NCBI GenBank assembly: GCA_966250385.1
Contig: CBINHC010000009.1
Location: 124,001 to 188,000, forward strand
Direction of reading: 5' to 3'
DNA from: DASWTL01 sp966250385
GTDB taxonomy: Bacteria; Bacteroidota; Bacteroidia; Sphingobacteriales; Sphingobacteriaceae
Length of the DNA: 64,000 nucleotides
The notes under the pieces were generated by a model, which was not told the DNA's origin, did no database searches, and saw only the letters and a program-made list of their open reading frames with translations. The position numbers and the translations under genes were made by a program. Positions 34,508 through 43,111 of the stretch are shown piece by piece. Each line of letters opens with the position of its first letter. Positions within the stretch are counted from its first letter, which is position 1.

Positions 34508-37500
34508 TTAAATAAAATCGGCCTCCTCCGTTACACGGGCTGCAGGCGCTGCGTGAAAGGCTTCACCAAGCAGCTGATCTATCGAGCTTCCGTTCTCCTT
34601 CTTTTTAAATTTTCCGATCAGAATATCGAATATCAGATAAATAACCGGAACGATTACCAGCGTCAGAAAGAGGGAACTGATCAGACCTCCGATGATCACC
34701 CATGCCAGGCCATTTTTCCACTCCGCTCCCGCGCCGGATGCGACAGCAATCGGAAGCATCCCGATGATCATCGCCAGGGTAGTCATCAAAATAGGACGCA
34801 AACGGGCCTGATTGGCGAGTATCAGCGCGTCCCGCGTTGATTTGCCTTCCTGCTTCATCTGATTGGTAAAGTCCACGATAATAATGGCATTCTTCGCCAC
34901 CAGGCCGATCAGCATAATGAGTCCCAGAATCGTAAAAATATTCAGTGAGTCGTTCGTCAGTGCAAGAGCCAGTAAGGCTCCAATAATGGCAAGCGGAATC
35001 GAGAACATCACGACCAGGGGATAAAGAAAACTGTTATACAACGCCACCATGATCAGATAGACCAGGATGATGGAAGCCAGCAAAGCAATTCCCAGGGTCC
35101 CGAACCCGTCGGTTTGATTCTCCTTTTCGCCGCCCCAGACATAGCTGATGCCGGCCGGCTTTTTCATCTTGATTAGCTTTGCTTCCCATTCATCAGCGAT
35201 CGTTCCGCTTGGCCGCCCGATCGATTGGGCCTGAACTGAGACGGAGGTGGATCTGTCCCGGCGTTGCAGCAGGCTTGGGCCGGATGATTCAATGACGTCA
35301 GCGAATTGTGAAAGTCGGATCTGATCGCCGGTGTCATTGATAAATAGCAGGTTCCTTACGTCCTCAATACTCTGCCGGTTAAAACCATCATACCGGATAT
35401 TTATATCGTATTCATATTCTCCGGATCTGAACTTGCTGTCGGTGTTTCCGCTGAAGGCGGTTTGCATGGTAGCACCCACAGCCTGCAGGTCGAGCCCCAG
35501 AGCGGCCATCTTATCGCGGTCAACGTTTACCCGAATCTCCGGGTTCCCTTTTTCAACCGACAACTTGACTTCCGTTGCCCCGGGTATGGAAGTCAGCTCG
35601 TTTTTCGCAGCTTCGGCGAATTGGAGGACGCTGTCCAGATCAGATCCGACAATGGCGAGGTCTATCGGCGCCTTCTCCGCTGTTCCCAGGATGTTGATCG
35701 GTACAGTTTTAACCTTCACCCCGACTAACTTCTTTGCCAGCTCCCGGCTGATCTTGGCAGCATAAACGGTGGCGTCGTCGTCCCGCTGGTCCACAGGAAC
35801 AAGCTTCACGTTGATCTCGGCTTTGTAGGCGGTGGCCTTTGATGCGCCCATTCCGTCACTCGACTGGCCAACCGTGGTGATTAGCGATGTGATTTCCTTC
35901 TTTGGAGCCAGCATAGCTTCTGCCTGCCGGGCAACCTCATTGGTCTGCTCAATAGGCGCCTCCTTCGGCAACTCCAATTGAACCAGGAACTCTCCCCTGT
36001 CTGTCTTGGCAAAAAACTCATTTCCGATAAATCCCAGCCCAACCAGGCTAAATGAAGCAAAAAGCAGCATCAGTACCAGGCCCAGCGTTAGTCGCTTATG
36101 CGCCAGAGCCCAATCCAGCAATCCGGTCATCCAATGGTTGAACCGGTTTAGCTGGTTTTCAAATGCCAGAATGATCCTTCCATAGAAACTACTTCCGCTC
36201 AGGTGCTCAAGCTTTCCGAAACGGGACGATAACAGGGGAATGATCGTAAATGACGTCAGCAACGACAGCAGCGTCGAAATAATGACCACCACACAGAACT
36301 CCCGCAGAATATCCGACACAAATCCGGTACTCAATGCAATCGGGAAAAACACCACAACAATGACCAGGGTGATGGAGGTAACCGTAAATCCGATTTCCTT
36401 GGTTGCGTCAACGGCCGCCCGGGCCCGGTTCTTGCCCATTTCCATGTGCCGGTAAATATTTTCCAGCACAACGATCGCATCGTCCACCAGGATGCCGATC
36501 ACCAGGGAAAGACCCAGCAGCGACATCAGATTCAGGGAGTAATCCAGCAATTGCATGCCAATAAAAGTTGCGACCAAAGAAGCTGGAATGGATACCATCA
36601 CAATTAAGGCGTTTCGAAGGCTGTGAAGGAAAAACAACATGACAAAGGCTACCAGAATAATGGCTAACATCAGGTCATGAATAACCGCATCGGCAGACTG
36701 AAGGGTAAATACGGAACTGTCATTTGCTATATTGATCTGCAGTCCTACATGGCTGTACTCAGCCTGGAGTTGACCGATCAGCTTCTGAATACCCTCGCTC
36801 ACTTCAACCGCATTGGCATCCGACTGCTTGACAATCTGCAATGCGATAGCGTTCTTACCATTTACCCGGGCGATTTTCTCGGTCTCCTTCTGTCCATCGC
36901 GAATCTCGGCCACATCCCGTAACCGGATCTGCCCCCCGCCGGGTAATACCTTAATGATCAGATTCCGCAGTTCCTCAACAGTCTGATATTTTCCGGCAAG
37001 CCGGATCAGAATATCCTGACCGTCTGATTTGACATTCCCTGTAGGGAAGTCAAGGTTCGAACCGGCGATCTTCTGCTGGACTTGCAACAAGGACAGCTGA
37101 TACCCTTCCAGCCTGGACTCGTTTACTGAAACCTGAATCTCCCGCTCTTCACCGCCGATCAGGTTTACCTGGGCAACCCCGGGAACCCGGGCAAGATGGT
37201 TGGCGATCCGCTTATCGATCAGGTCAAAAAATTCGGCATCTTCCATATCAGCGGATGCAGACATAGTCATGACCGGTAGGTCTTCGAGCGAAAACTTGTT
37301 AAGAGCGGGTGATTTAATGTCTTTCGGCAAAGTGCCCAGGATCGCATTCACCTTCCGCTGTGCGTCGTTCAGTGCAAGATCGGCATCCGCTCCGTTATTC
37401 AATGCGATCGTTACGATCGAAAGGCTCTCATAGGAAGTAGACTCGATCTTCTTAACATTCTCCATGGAAGATATGGCATCTTCAATGGCTTTTGTAACGG

Positions 37501-37684
37501 TATTCTCGACTTCACTTGGTGAGGCCCCGGGATAGACCGTACTGACCGAGACCACGTTCTGGGCAAACTTGGGAAGTAATTCGTAATTCAGGGAAAAGTA
37601 GCTCAATAACCCCAACAGGGAGAGAACCGTGAATCCGACGATCACCAAAATGGGCCGCCTGATGGATATTTCTGTAATTTTCAT
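34508..37684 (-). CDS. RND efflux permease (pump 2, HAE1/AcrB-like)
   Basis: A 1058-aa inner-membrane transporter. It begins with the usual RND first helix (ISIRRPILVIVGFTVLSLLGL) and porter start (YPGASPSEVENTVTKAIEDAISSM). Helix 4 has GILVDDAIVVLENIYRHM, the acidic pair for proton coupling with the hydrophobe-type (HAE) context rather than the heavy-metal GELVDD. Helix 10 has GLIMLIGLVAKNAIIIVDF. The substrate is therefore more likely an organic toxin or drug than a metal ion, yet its operon shares its promoter architecture with the copper pump and sits next to HMA-AraC genes. Third gene of its operon, 33 bp after the adaptor. Confidence 0.92.
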   Translation of the reverse strand: MKITEISIRRPILVIVGFTVLSLLGLLSYFSLNYELLPKFAQNVVSVSTVYPGASPSEVENTVTKAIEDAISSMENVKKIESTSYESLSIVTIALNNGADADLALNDAQRKVNAILGTLPKDIKSPALNKFSLEDLPVMTMSASADMEDAEFFDLIDKRIANHLARVPGVAQVNLIGGEEREIQVSVNESRLEGYQLSLLQVQQKIAGSNLDFPTGNVKSDGQDILIRLAGKYQTVEELRNLIIKVLPGGGQIRLRDVAEIRDGQKETEKIARVNGKNAIALQIVKQSDANAVEVSEGIQKLIGQLQAEYSHVGLQINIANDSSVFTLQSADAVIHDLMLAIILVAFVMLFFLHSLRNALIVMVSIPASLVATFIGMQLLDYSLNLMSLLGLSLVIGILVDDAIVVLENIYRHMEMGKNRARAAVDATKEIGFTVTSITLVIVVVFFPIALSTGFVSDILREFCVVVIISTLLSLLTSFTIIPLLSSRFGKLEHLSGSSFYGRIILAFENQLNRFNHWMTGLLDWALAHKRLTLGLVLMLLFASFSLVGLGFIGNEFFAKTDRGEFLVQLELPKEAPIEQTNEVARQAEAMLAPKKEITSLITTVGQSSDGMGASKATAYKAEINVKLVPVDQRDDDATVYAAKISRELAKKLVGVKVKTVPINILGTAEKAPIDLAIVGSDLDSVLQFAEAAKNELTSIPGATEVKLSVEKGNPEIRVNVDRDKMAALGLDLQAVGATMQTAFSGNTDSKFRSGEYEYDINIRYDGFNRQSIEDVRNLLFINDTGDQIRLSQFADVIESSGPSLLQRRDRSTSVSVQAQSIGRPSGTIADEWEAKLIKMKKPAGISYVWGGEKENQTDGFGTLGIALLASIILVYLIMVALYNSFLYPLVVMFSIPLAIIGALLALALTNDSLNIFTILGLIMLIGLVAKNAIIIVDFTNQMKQEGKSTRDALILANQARLRPILMTTLAMIIGMLPIAVASGAGAEWKNGLAWVIIGGLISSLFLTLVIVPVIYLIFDILIGKFKKKENGSSIDQLLGEAFHAAPAARVTEEADFI

Positions 37685-37717
37685 CGCTAATAAATCTTTA
37701 AAGGATCCATATTGGTA

Positions 37718-38785
37718 TTATTTCCCCAGGAGAGACACGCTTGCGCCATCGGTCAGATTGATCTGGCCGCTGGTAATAACGGTTTCCCCTTCGGTAAGTC
37801 CTTCCAGTATTTCGACCTGGTCACCAAAAACGCGGCCGGCAACCACATTCCGCATGCGGGCCAGGTTACCATCGGCCAGTACAAAAATCTTGTTACTGCT
37901 CACACTACCCACGAAGGCGGTTCTCGGAACCGTAATTACAGGCGCCTGTTTCGGAAATTCAAAAACTGCGGTTCCATACATACCTGCCTTCAACATACGG
38001 TCTGTATGATTCTTTAACTCGATCTCAACCGGAAAATTCAGGCTGTGGTCCGCCTGGGGTGAGATGAACGTGATCCGCCCCATAAAATTTTTATCCGGAA
38101 AGACGGAAGATTTTATCCGAACCTGGTCTCCTTCTCGCAGGTTAGAAACCTGCGATTCATTCACGCTCAGAACCAGTTTCAGTCTGGATATGTCTATGAT
38201 CTCAAAAAGCGGATTACCTGCGGAGATAAAAGCTCCCTTCTCGATATATCGCTTGTTTACAATCCCGTCAAACGGTGCTTTTATATTTGCATCGCTGATC
38301 CGTACGCGCGCCTGCCGGAGTCTCGCTTTTGCGTTATGGGCGTGAAGACGCGCCTGATCCAACTGCTGTTGAGTGACGCCACCTGTATTAAATGAGCTTT
38401 CAAAACGTGCGAGATCGCGCATGGCATTTTGGTATGCGTCATCGGCAGTGGCGAGATCTACCGACAAAAGGTCGGTTTCTATCGTGGCCAGCAGCTGCCC
38501 TTCAACCACCCGGGCACCCTCGTCGACCAGGATTCTGGTAATCCGGCCGGAATTTTCAGCATTAAAAGTGATGCGCTGCGCGGCTTGAAACGTGCCGTTG
38601 ACGTTGAAATTGATATCGATCGGTTTCTTGTCTGCTTCGGCAATCCGGACGGATATAGCTTCTGCATGTGCCTGCGCAACTACGGCGGTCTTTGCGTCGT
38701 TTTCCTTCTTGTTGTTTGCCAGTACCCAGCCCATTGCCGCCACTGCAATCAGTAAGCCCAGGGCCGTTATTATTCCTTTTTTCAT
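37718..38785 (-). CDS. RND periplasmic adaptor (pump 2, HlyD/MFP family)
   Basis: A 355-aa membrane-fusion protein. The N-terminal signal/anchor is IITALGLLIAVAAMGWVLA. The lipoyl halves are RITFNAENSGRITRILVDEGARVVEGQLLATI and ARVRISDANIKAPFDGIVNKRYIEKGAFISAG. A helical hairpin lies between them (LATADDAYQNAMRDLARFESS), and the barrel and proximal domain follow (VLSVNESQVSNLREGDQVRI, LEGLTEGETVITSG). It links the permease at 34508 to the TolC-like channel at 38788. The start codon is 2 bp from the channel gene stop, indicating tight operon structure. It lacks the extra His-rich N-terminal domain of the pump 1 adaptor. Confidence 0.92.
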   Translation of the reverse strand: MKKGIITALGLLIAVAAMGWVLANNKKENDAKTAVVAQAHAEAISVRIAEADKKPIDINFNVNGTFQAAQRITFNAENSGRITRILVDEGARVVEGQLLATIETDLLSVDLATADDAYQNAMRDLARFESSFNTGGVTQQQLDQARLHAHNAKARLRQARVRISDANIKAPFDGIVNKRYIEKGAFISAGNPLFEIIDISRLKLVLSVNESQVSNLREGDQVRIKSSVFPDKNFMGRITFISPQADHSLNFPVEIELKNHTDRMLKAGMYGTAVFEFPKQAPVITVPRTAFVGSVSSNKIFVLADGNLARMRNVVAGRVFGDQVEILEGLTEGETVITSGQINLTDGASVSLLGK

Positions 38786-38787
38786 GA

Positions 38788-40215
38788 TCAGTTTAATAAA
38801 GATTTGATGTTTCCGTTTGATTTTATGATCTGGATCTCTGCCAGCTTATAGTTCAGTAATGCCTGCGTATAGCTATTTTGAGCGGTCGCCCGGGACGTTT
38901 CGGCATCCAATAGGTCCGTTAACGACGCCAGGCCGTTCTTATAATTATTCTGCGTGCTGCTCAGGACTTCTTCAGCCAGATGCACATTCTCCTCCTGCAG
39001 CTGAATGGTTTGCAGGCTGTTCAAAACCTGAAGCCTGGCGTTCTCATTGGCCAGATTCAGGCTTTGTTTGGTATTCCGCAGATCTTCCTGAACTTGTAGG
39101 AGATCCACAGAAGCCTGTCTGACTTTGGCCTTGACTGTTCCGCCGTTAAAAATGGGAATCCGGAGACTCAGGCTTACGGAGGCCATATCGTAGCCGAATG
39201 AACTTCCGGATCGGTTAAAGAAGTCGAATTTGTTGCTGATACCGTTATATGAATAGTTACCGGCCAGAGCAAGGCTTGGGTAATACGCTGCTTCATAGGC
39301 ACTCTTCTGTAGGGCCAGCAGTTCTTCCTTCTTTTTTAGTAATTGGATCTCGGTTTTGGATTCGGTCCGGACAGAGTCTGCAAGTTTCAGCTTCAATTCG
39401 TCGCTGATTGCGGTTAGTGAGGCCTCAGGAATGATCACCGGTTGGCTGATCGGCATTCCGATCATGAATTTCAAGCTGTTCTCCTGTTGCTTTACCGCAT
39501 TTGCCAGCTGCTCGCGTTGGGTCCTCAAATTCGTCAGACTGACCTTCACCCGGTCGAGATCAATGCGCTTTGCAAGACCGTTTTTTAATTGATCAGCCAC
39601 CGTCCTTTCCACCTGCTGTATGTTCTTGATATTGGCGTCAAAAACGCCCAGTTGCTGACGGGAAACAAGTACCTGGTAGTAGGTAGTGGCCACCTGCTCC
39701 AAAACATTTTCTTCTGTCAGGCTGGCACTCAGCTGATAAAAAGACTCACTGGCTTTTGCGGCCTTCAGACCGGCAAAAACCTGCTTGTTAAAAATTTGCT
39801 GACTGAACGACACCCCGGCATTTGCGCTGTATGTGGTGCCACTTTCCATGGTAATGAGTTCGCCCGGGCGGCCCAAAGCTTCACCGGGAAGCACGAACTG
39901 AGGCTTTATCAGCTGGTCCGTTAATGCCGCATTTCCATTAACCTGGGGTAGCGCGGCCGCCCGTGCCTCATCGGTCTTATAATTGCCCCGGTCAATATCG
40001 AGATTCGCCTTTTTTACATCTTGATTATGCTGGAGGGCGTACCGCAGGACTTCCGGCAACGTGAGTACCGGCCGGACGGTCTGGGAAGAAGCGGGTAGCT
40101 GAAAAGCTAATATTAGGGCCAGACTCAAAAGGGCTCCCGCTTTATGAACGATTGTCCGGCTTCTGTTTTTAATTAACTCTCTGTAAAGATTTAAACCTGT
40201 TTTTATTTCTGTCAT
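38788..40215 (-). CDS. TolC-family outer-membrane efflux protein (pump 2)
   Basis: A 475-aa channel, first gene of the second pump operon. The start at 40215 lies about 17 bp after the predicted transcription start of site 7. An N-terminal extension precedes the signal core (AGALLSLALILAFQLPASSQ). The mature part shows the duplicated helical hairpins (LTLPEVLRYALQHNQDVKKANLDI, and SVSLSLRIPIFNGGTVKAKVRQ). It forms the outer-membrane exit duct for the permease at 34508. It is longer than its pump 1 counterpart and only distantly similar to it, so the two pumps were not made by recent duplication. Confidence 0.92.
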   Translation of the reverse strand: MTEIKTGLNLYRELIKNRSRTIVHKAGALLSLALILAFQLPASSQTVRPVLTLPEVLRYALQHNQDVKKANLDIDRGNYKTDEARAAALPQVNGNAALTDQLIKPQFVLPGEALGRPGELITMESGTTYSANAGVSFSQQIFNKQVFAGLKAAKASESFYQLSASLTEENVLEQVATTYYQVLVSRQQLGVFDANIKNIQQVERTVADQLKNGLAKRIDLDRVKVSLTNLRTQREQLANAVKQQENSLKFMIGMPISQPVIIPEASLTAISDELKLKLADSVRTESKTEIQLLKKKEELLALQKSAYEAAYYPSLALAGNYSYNGISNKFDFFNRSGSSFGYDMASVSLSLRIPIFNGGTVKAKVRQASVDLLQVQEDLRNTKQSLNLANENARLQVLNSLQTIQLQEENVHLAEEVLSSTQNNYKNGLASLTDLLDAETSRATAQNSYTQALLNYKLAEIQIIKSNGNIKSLLN

Positions 40216-40237
40216 GGTATTACCTTTAATTCAAGGT

Positions 40238-40298
40238 CAAAATTAGATCAGAAAGAAATGGTGCACTTTACAAAATTGCCGTTCAAGTTTATATTATT
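40238..40298 (-). promoter_or_regulatory. AraC-type operator and promoter, site 7 (second pump operon)
   Basis: Minus strand: half-site AATAATATAAAC (40287-40298), half-site AATTTTGTAAAG (40266-40277), 20 bp, TAATTTTG (40238-40245). The first half-site overlaps the stop codon of the HMA-AraC gene upstream. Confidence 0.82.
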
Positions 40299-40890
40299 TC
40301 GAATTTGCAAAACCCGCCTCTTTTATTACCTGACGTTTTTTGGCCTTTACCTGTTTGAAGAAGGTTGGCGTCGAGGAAGTAACTCTTTTGAATTGCCGGG
40401 ATAAATGAAACATGCTGCTGTATCCGGTGAGTTCGGCAATCTGGGAAAGGGTCATATCTGTATAGACCAGATATTCTTTAATTTTATCGATTCGTTTTTG
40501 AATAATATACGTTTCAAGGGTAATTCCCTCCGCCTTTGAAAAAAGAGCGCTTAAAGTATCATAGTTTACATTGAGTTTTTCCGACAGAAGTGTTGAGAAC
40601 CGGACCTTTTTATCGAGGGAAGTTTCCTGGGAATAATAGTCGTCAATGATCTTCTTTACCTGATCCAGGAGTTTCTGCTCGCCGGACTGGAAAATTTCAA
40701 AATTCAGTCCTCTTAGTACATCGTTCAGCTCCGATATTCCGGACAGGTTTTGAAGTCCGGAAACAGTTATCTTTCCGAGATATATTTCCTCAACGGTTAA
40801 AGAAATTTTTTCAAGTGATTGTTTAAGAACAGTAATACATCTTGTGCACACCATTCCCTTAATAGAAAATGTTTGGCGGTCTCTCATCAT
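40294..40890 (-). CDS. Short AraC-family regulator with N-terminal HMA-like CxxC domain (copy 2)
   Basis: A 198-aa paralogue of the regulator at 21779. The HMA-like part begins FSIKGMVCTRCITVLKQSL (Cys15, Cys18), with strands TVEEIYLGKITVSGL and a helix up to about residue 75. The C-terminal AraC domain reads DMTLSQIAELTGYSSMFHLSRQFKRVTSSTPTFFK. The start is the first of two adjacent ATGs (40890 or 40887). The -7 element of site 8 lies only 18 bp upstream, so the leader is very short. A perfect 14-bp inverted repeat covers the start and the -7. It sits directly upstream of the second pump operon, the usual position for its specific regulator. Confidence 0.86.
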   Translation of the reverse strand: MMRDRQTFSIKGMVCTRCITVLKQSLEKISLTVEEIYLGKITVSGLQNLSGISELNDVLRGLNFEIFQSGEQKLLDQVKKIIDDYYSQETSLDKKVRFSTLLSEKLNVNYDTLSALFSKAEGITLETYIIQKRIDKIKEYLVYTDMTLSQIAELTGYSSMFHLSRQFKRVTSSTPTFFKQVKAKKRQVIKEAGFANSK

Positions 40891-40921
40891 TCCAATATTT
40901 GACGCTGCAAATATTGGAATG
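40888..40921. repeat. Perfect 14-bp inverted repeat over start codon and -7 element
   Basis: CATTCCAATATTTG (40888-40901) and CAAATATTGGAATG (40908-40921) around a 6-bp centre. One arm includes the start codon and the other contains the -7 element of site 8, so only part would be transcribed. A DNA-level operator, for example for a dimeric repressor, is more likely than an RNA hairpin. Confidence 0.7.
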
Positions 40922-40968
40922 AGGAAACGGCCCTATTTTATCGAATCCCCGTTAAATTTTATATAATT
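40908..40968 (-). promoter_or_regulatory. AraC-type operator and promoter, site 8 (HMA-AraC copy 2)
   Basis: Minus strand: half-site AATTATATAAAA (40957-40968), half-site GATTCGATAAAA (40936-40947; weaker), 20 bp, AATATTTG (40908-40915; one mismatch to TAnnTTTG). The first half-site overlaps the stop codon of HMA-AraC copy 3. Confidence 0.65.
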
Positions 40969-41540
40969 TACAAGATCGAATCGATTGATTTCCGTGACTT
41001 CTCAATATTTCTCTCGGCCTTGAATTTGGAAGGTGTCTTGCCGGTTATTTTTTTGAACTGCATGGACAGATGCTGTAAACTGCTATACCCTAACCGGTAC
41101 GAAATTTCACTCAGATTGTACTCATCATAAAACAGCAGTTCCTTTACCCGTTCTATTTTTTGATGGATAATATATTGTTCGATCGTGTTTCCTTCAATGG
41201 AAGAAAAAAGAAAGCTCAAGGAATTATATTCCATTAAAAATTTGTCAGCCAGGTGATCTGACCAGGCCACCGATAATTCCAGGTATTCGGAGTGGTGAAT
41301 CTTTTGTATGATCTCGCACTTTACCCGCTCAACCAGCCGCAGCTTCGAAGAATCAAGAACTTCAAAACCATGCTCCAGCAATTTGCTTTCAAGCTGCTTT
41401 CGCTGCCCTTCCGTGATCTCGGGTAATTTCACCAAACCCAAGCTTATTTCGTAATCACGTATCCCGTGCCTTTCCAACTCTTCCCGGACAACCAGTATGC
41501 AGCGGTCGCATACCATGTTCTTTAAATACAACTCTGTCAT
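40968..41540 (-). CDS. Short AraC-family regulator with N-terminal HMA-like CxxC domain (copy 3)
   Basis: A 190-aa third paralogue. It starts directly with the HMA-like strand (MTELYLKNMVCDRCILVV; Cys11, Cys14), continues through a segment ending QLESKLLEHGFEVLDSSK, and ends with the AraC domain (YNLSEISYRLGYSSLQHLSMQFKKITGKTPSKFK). It is 77 bp upstream of copy 2 on the same strand, so the two are tandem and probably arose by duplication followed by divergence. Unlike copies 1 and 2 it has an ordinary -33/-7 promoter and no two-half-site operator, so it may be expressed constitutively and act at the top of the circuit. Confidence 0.86.
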   Translation of the reverse strand: MTELYLKNMVCDRCILVVREELERHGIRDYEISLGLVKLPEITEGQRKQLESKLLEHGFEVLDSSKLRLVERVKCEIIQKIHHSEYLELSVAWSDHLADKFLMEYNSLSFLFSSIEGNTIEQYIIHQKIERVKELLFYDEYNLSEISYRLGYSSLQHLSMQFKKITGKTPSKFKAERNIEKSRKSIDSIL

Positions 41541-41547
41541 CTTGATG

Positions 41548-41578
41548 TAAAGATAGTCGTTAATTTGAAGACTGTCAA
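41548..41578 (-). promoter_or_regulatory. Ordinary Bacteroidota promoter of HMA-AraC copy 3
   Basis: Minus strand: TTG (41576-41578), 20 bp, TATCTTTA (41548-41555; one mismatch to TAnnTTTG), ending 7 bp before the ATG. This is the usual -33/-7 layout, in contrast to the nine operator-type promoters, which have no correctly placed TTG. Confidence 0.5.
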
Positions 41579-41600
41579 TATTTTATCATTTATACCTGAT

Positions 41601-42188
41601 TCACGGACTAGCTTTTCCGCTAAGAAATGTAGCCCCCACCGCCAGGCTCATTAACTTGGGATATCCAGGTATGAAGGAAATAGCAAAGCGCAGTTTATCC
41701 GATACCCGGTAAGAATATTCCAGTTCGCCTCCATACCACAGGAATTTATACTGAAGACTCGCATCCTCCCTACCTGCAAAATACCCCGGATCTTCATAAC
41801 CGGCCAGTAAGCCCCAGTTCTTCCGATAGACCAGCGTGGGCCCTATTCCGCCATATACCGCGCTTCTGCTCCTTTTTAAAATCTTCCCTCGTAAACCCAA
41901 ATGTGTAAACCCGCCCGGCTGAGCCGCACAATCCGAATAGAAAGCCTGCACGGCTTTCAATGAGAAATCATCGCGGACCAGAAACTTTTCATACGTGATC
42001 TCCGCGCCCAGATTTACAACAAACACCCCCTCTTTATCCAGCTTTCGGGGCATGAGAAACGCATTCGGATCCCCGTTGGGATGAATACTCAACCCAAAGA
42101 ATTTCACGCCCACCGCAGACTGAGCCGAGGATTGGGAATTAACAACCAAAATAATGAAGATTGAGTACAGGAAACCCCTGATTACCAT
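41601..42188 (-). CDS. Outer-membrane beta-barrel-like protein
   Basis: About 195 aa. The ATG at 42188 (MVIRGFLYSIF) begins a signal peptide (IFIILVVNSQSSAQS) and is preferred to 42212. The mature part alternates polar and hydrophobic residues as in a small barrel: VFVVNLGAEITYEKFLV, FTHLGLRGKIL, AVYGGIGPTLVYRKNWGLLAGY, and LWYGGELEYSYRVSDKLRFAISFIPGY. No named family. It is the last gene on the minus strand of the T9SS/giant-protein cluster, 98 bp after the 42287 gene, and may be part of that transcript. Confidence 0.6.
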   Translation of the reverse strand: MVIRGFLYSIFIILVVNSQSSAQSAVGVKFFGLSIHPNGDPNAFLMPRKLDKEGVFVVNLGAEITYEKFLVRDDFSLKAVQAFYSDCAAQPGGFTHLGLRGKILKRSRSAVYGGIGPTLVYRKNWGLLAGYEDPGYFAGREDASLQYKFLWYGGELEYSYRVSDKLRFAISFIPGYPKLMSLAVGATFLSGKASP

Positions 42189-42286
42189 ACCATCCGATAA
42201 GGAAAAATGCACTTACATCAGCCGCCCCGGGGTCCGAGACGGCTGCATAGCAGTTGTCTATTTATCAGGCACTCGCCTGCAGCACA

Positions 42287-43066
42287 CTAAATGCTGAATC
42301 CTAATTTTATTTTGTAACGGAATTGCCCCCTGAATTCCTGTTCCAGCTTCAGCACTTCTTGTGTCTTCTTGCTGATCCAGAAAAGCTCATTATTCCCTGC
42401 TGATTTATGCTGCAGGATCCAGCAGTCGACTTTCTGATTATCAAAACCCTCCAGCATTCCGCTCCCGGTAACGGTATATTCCTGTTCCTTTGGAGCACCG
42501 AATCCGGGATCATAGAAATTGATCAGAAAAGTCCGGTTTGCCTGGTAAGGAAGTATCGGAAACACTTCCAGATCGAGGTGCCAGTTCAGGACATATTCCT
42601 CCTTACGGGCAGCCTGAAAAGCATCATACATTGCTTTCCGCGCTTTCATGGTATCTGCTTCTGTCAATAATGCATCGTTCAAGTACGCCTTATTCTCATT
42701 GAAATCGAAGCGGCCTGAACCCCGGCCCTTCCACCACGTTTCATGATACAATGGTGCAAACGTTTTAATATCCGAAATGGAGTTTACCTTATGAACGATA
42801 GAAGTGTTGTCTTCCCATTCCTGTGTAACGCTCAGGGCTGGTTTTCCATGGTAATCGACCTTTTTGATCTCCCTGGTCCACATTTGATAATTTACTCGGG
42901 AACTGTCTTTACCTTTTTTGAAATAAACCAGATAGCGATGGACGCCAGGTTTTAAAAAATTCGTCTTCACAGAACCTGGTTTGACGACGAGCGTGTCCGG
43001 CTTCTGAGCAGCGGCTTGCAATGACATTGCCGCAACTATTAAAAATAAAGAAATGTGTTTAATCAT
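42287..43066 (-). CDS. Secreted protein of unknown function (DUF3108-like)
   Basis: A 259-aa protein with a signal peptide (ISLFLIVAAMSLQAAAQ). The rest is beta-rich: GVHRYLVYFKKGKDSSRVNYQMWTR in the first part, PLYHETWWKGRGSGRFDFNENKAYL in the middle, and VDCWILQHKSAGNNELFWISKKTQEVLKLEQEF at the end. The pattern 'convert a property, then compare stored and recovered values' is typical of DUF3108-type exported proteins, but the match is by eye only. It is 45 bp downstream of the PorP/SprF gene on the same strand and could belong to that operon. Confidence 0.55.
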   Translation of the reverse strand: MIKHISLFLIVAAMSLQAAAQKPDTLVVKPGSVKTNFLKPGVHRYLVYFKKGKDSSRVNYQMWTREIKKVDYHGKPALSVTQEWEDNTSIVHKVNSISDIKTFAPLYHETWWKGRGSGRFDFNENKAYLNDALLTEADTMKARKAMYDAFQAARKEEYVLNWHLDLEVFPILPYQANRTFLINFYDPGFGAPKEQEYTVTGSGMLEGFDNQKVDCWILQHKSAGNNELFWISKKTQEVLKLEQEFRGQFRYKIKLGFSI

Positions 43067-43111
43067 AATTTAAGAACGATATACAAGTAAGATGAAATTT
43101 AGATTAAAATG

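Noticed and set aside
40888..40921. The 14-bp palindrome as a terminator for HMA-AraC copy 3
   Set aside because: No T run follows, and the -7 element of the next promoter lies inside one arm, which fits a DNA-binding site better.
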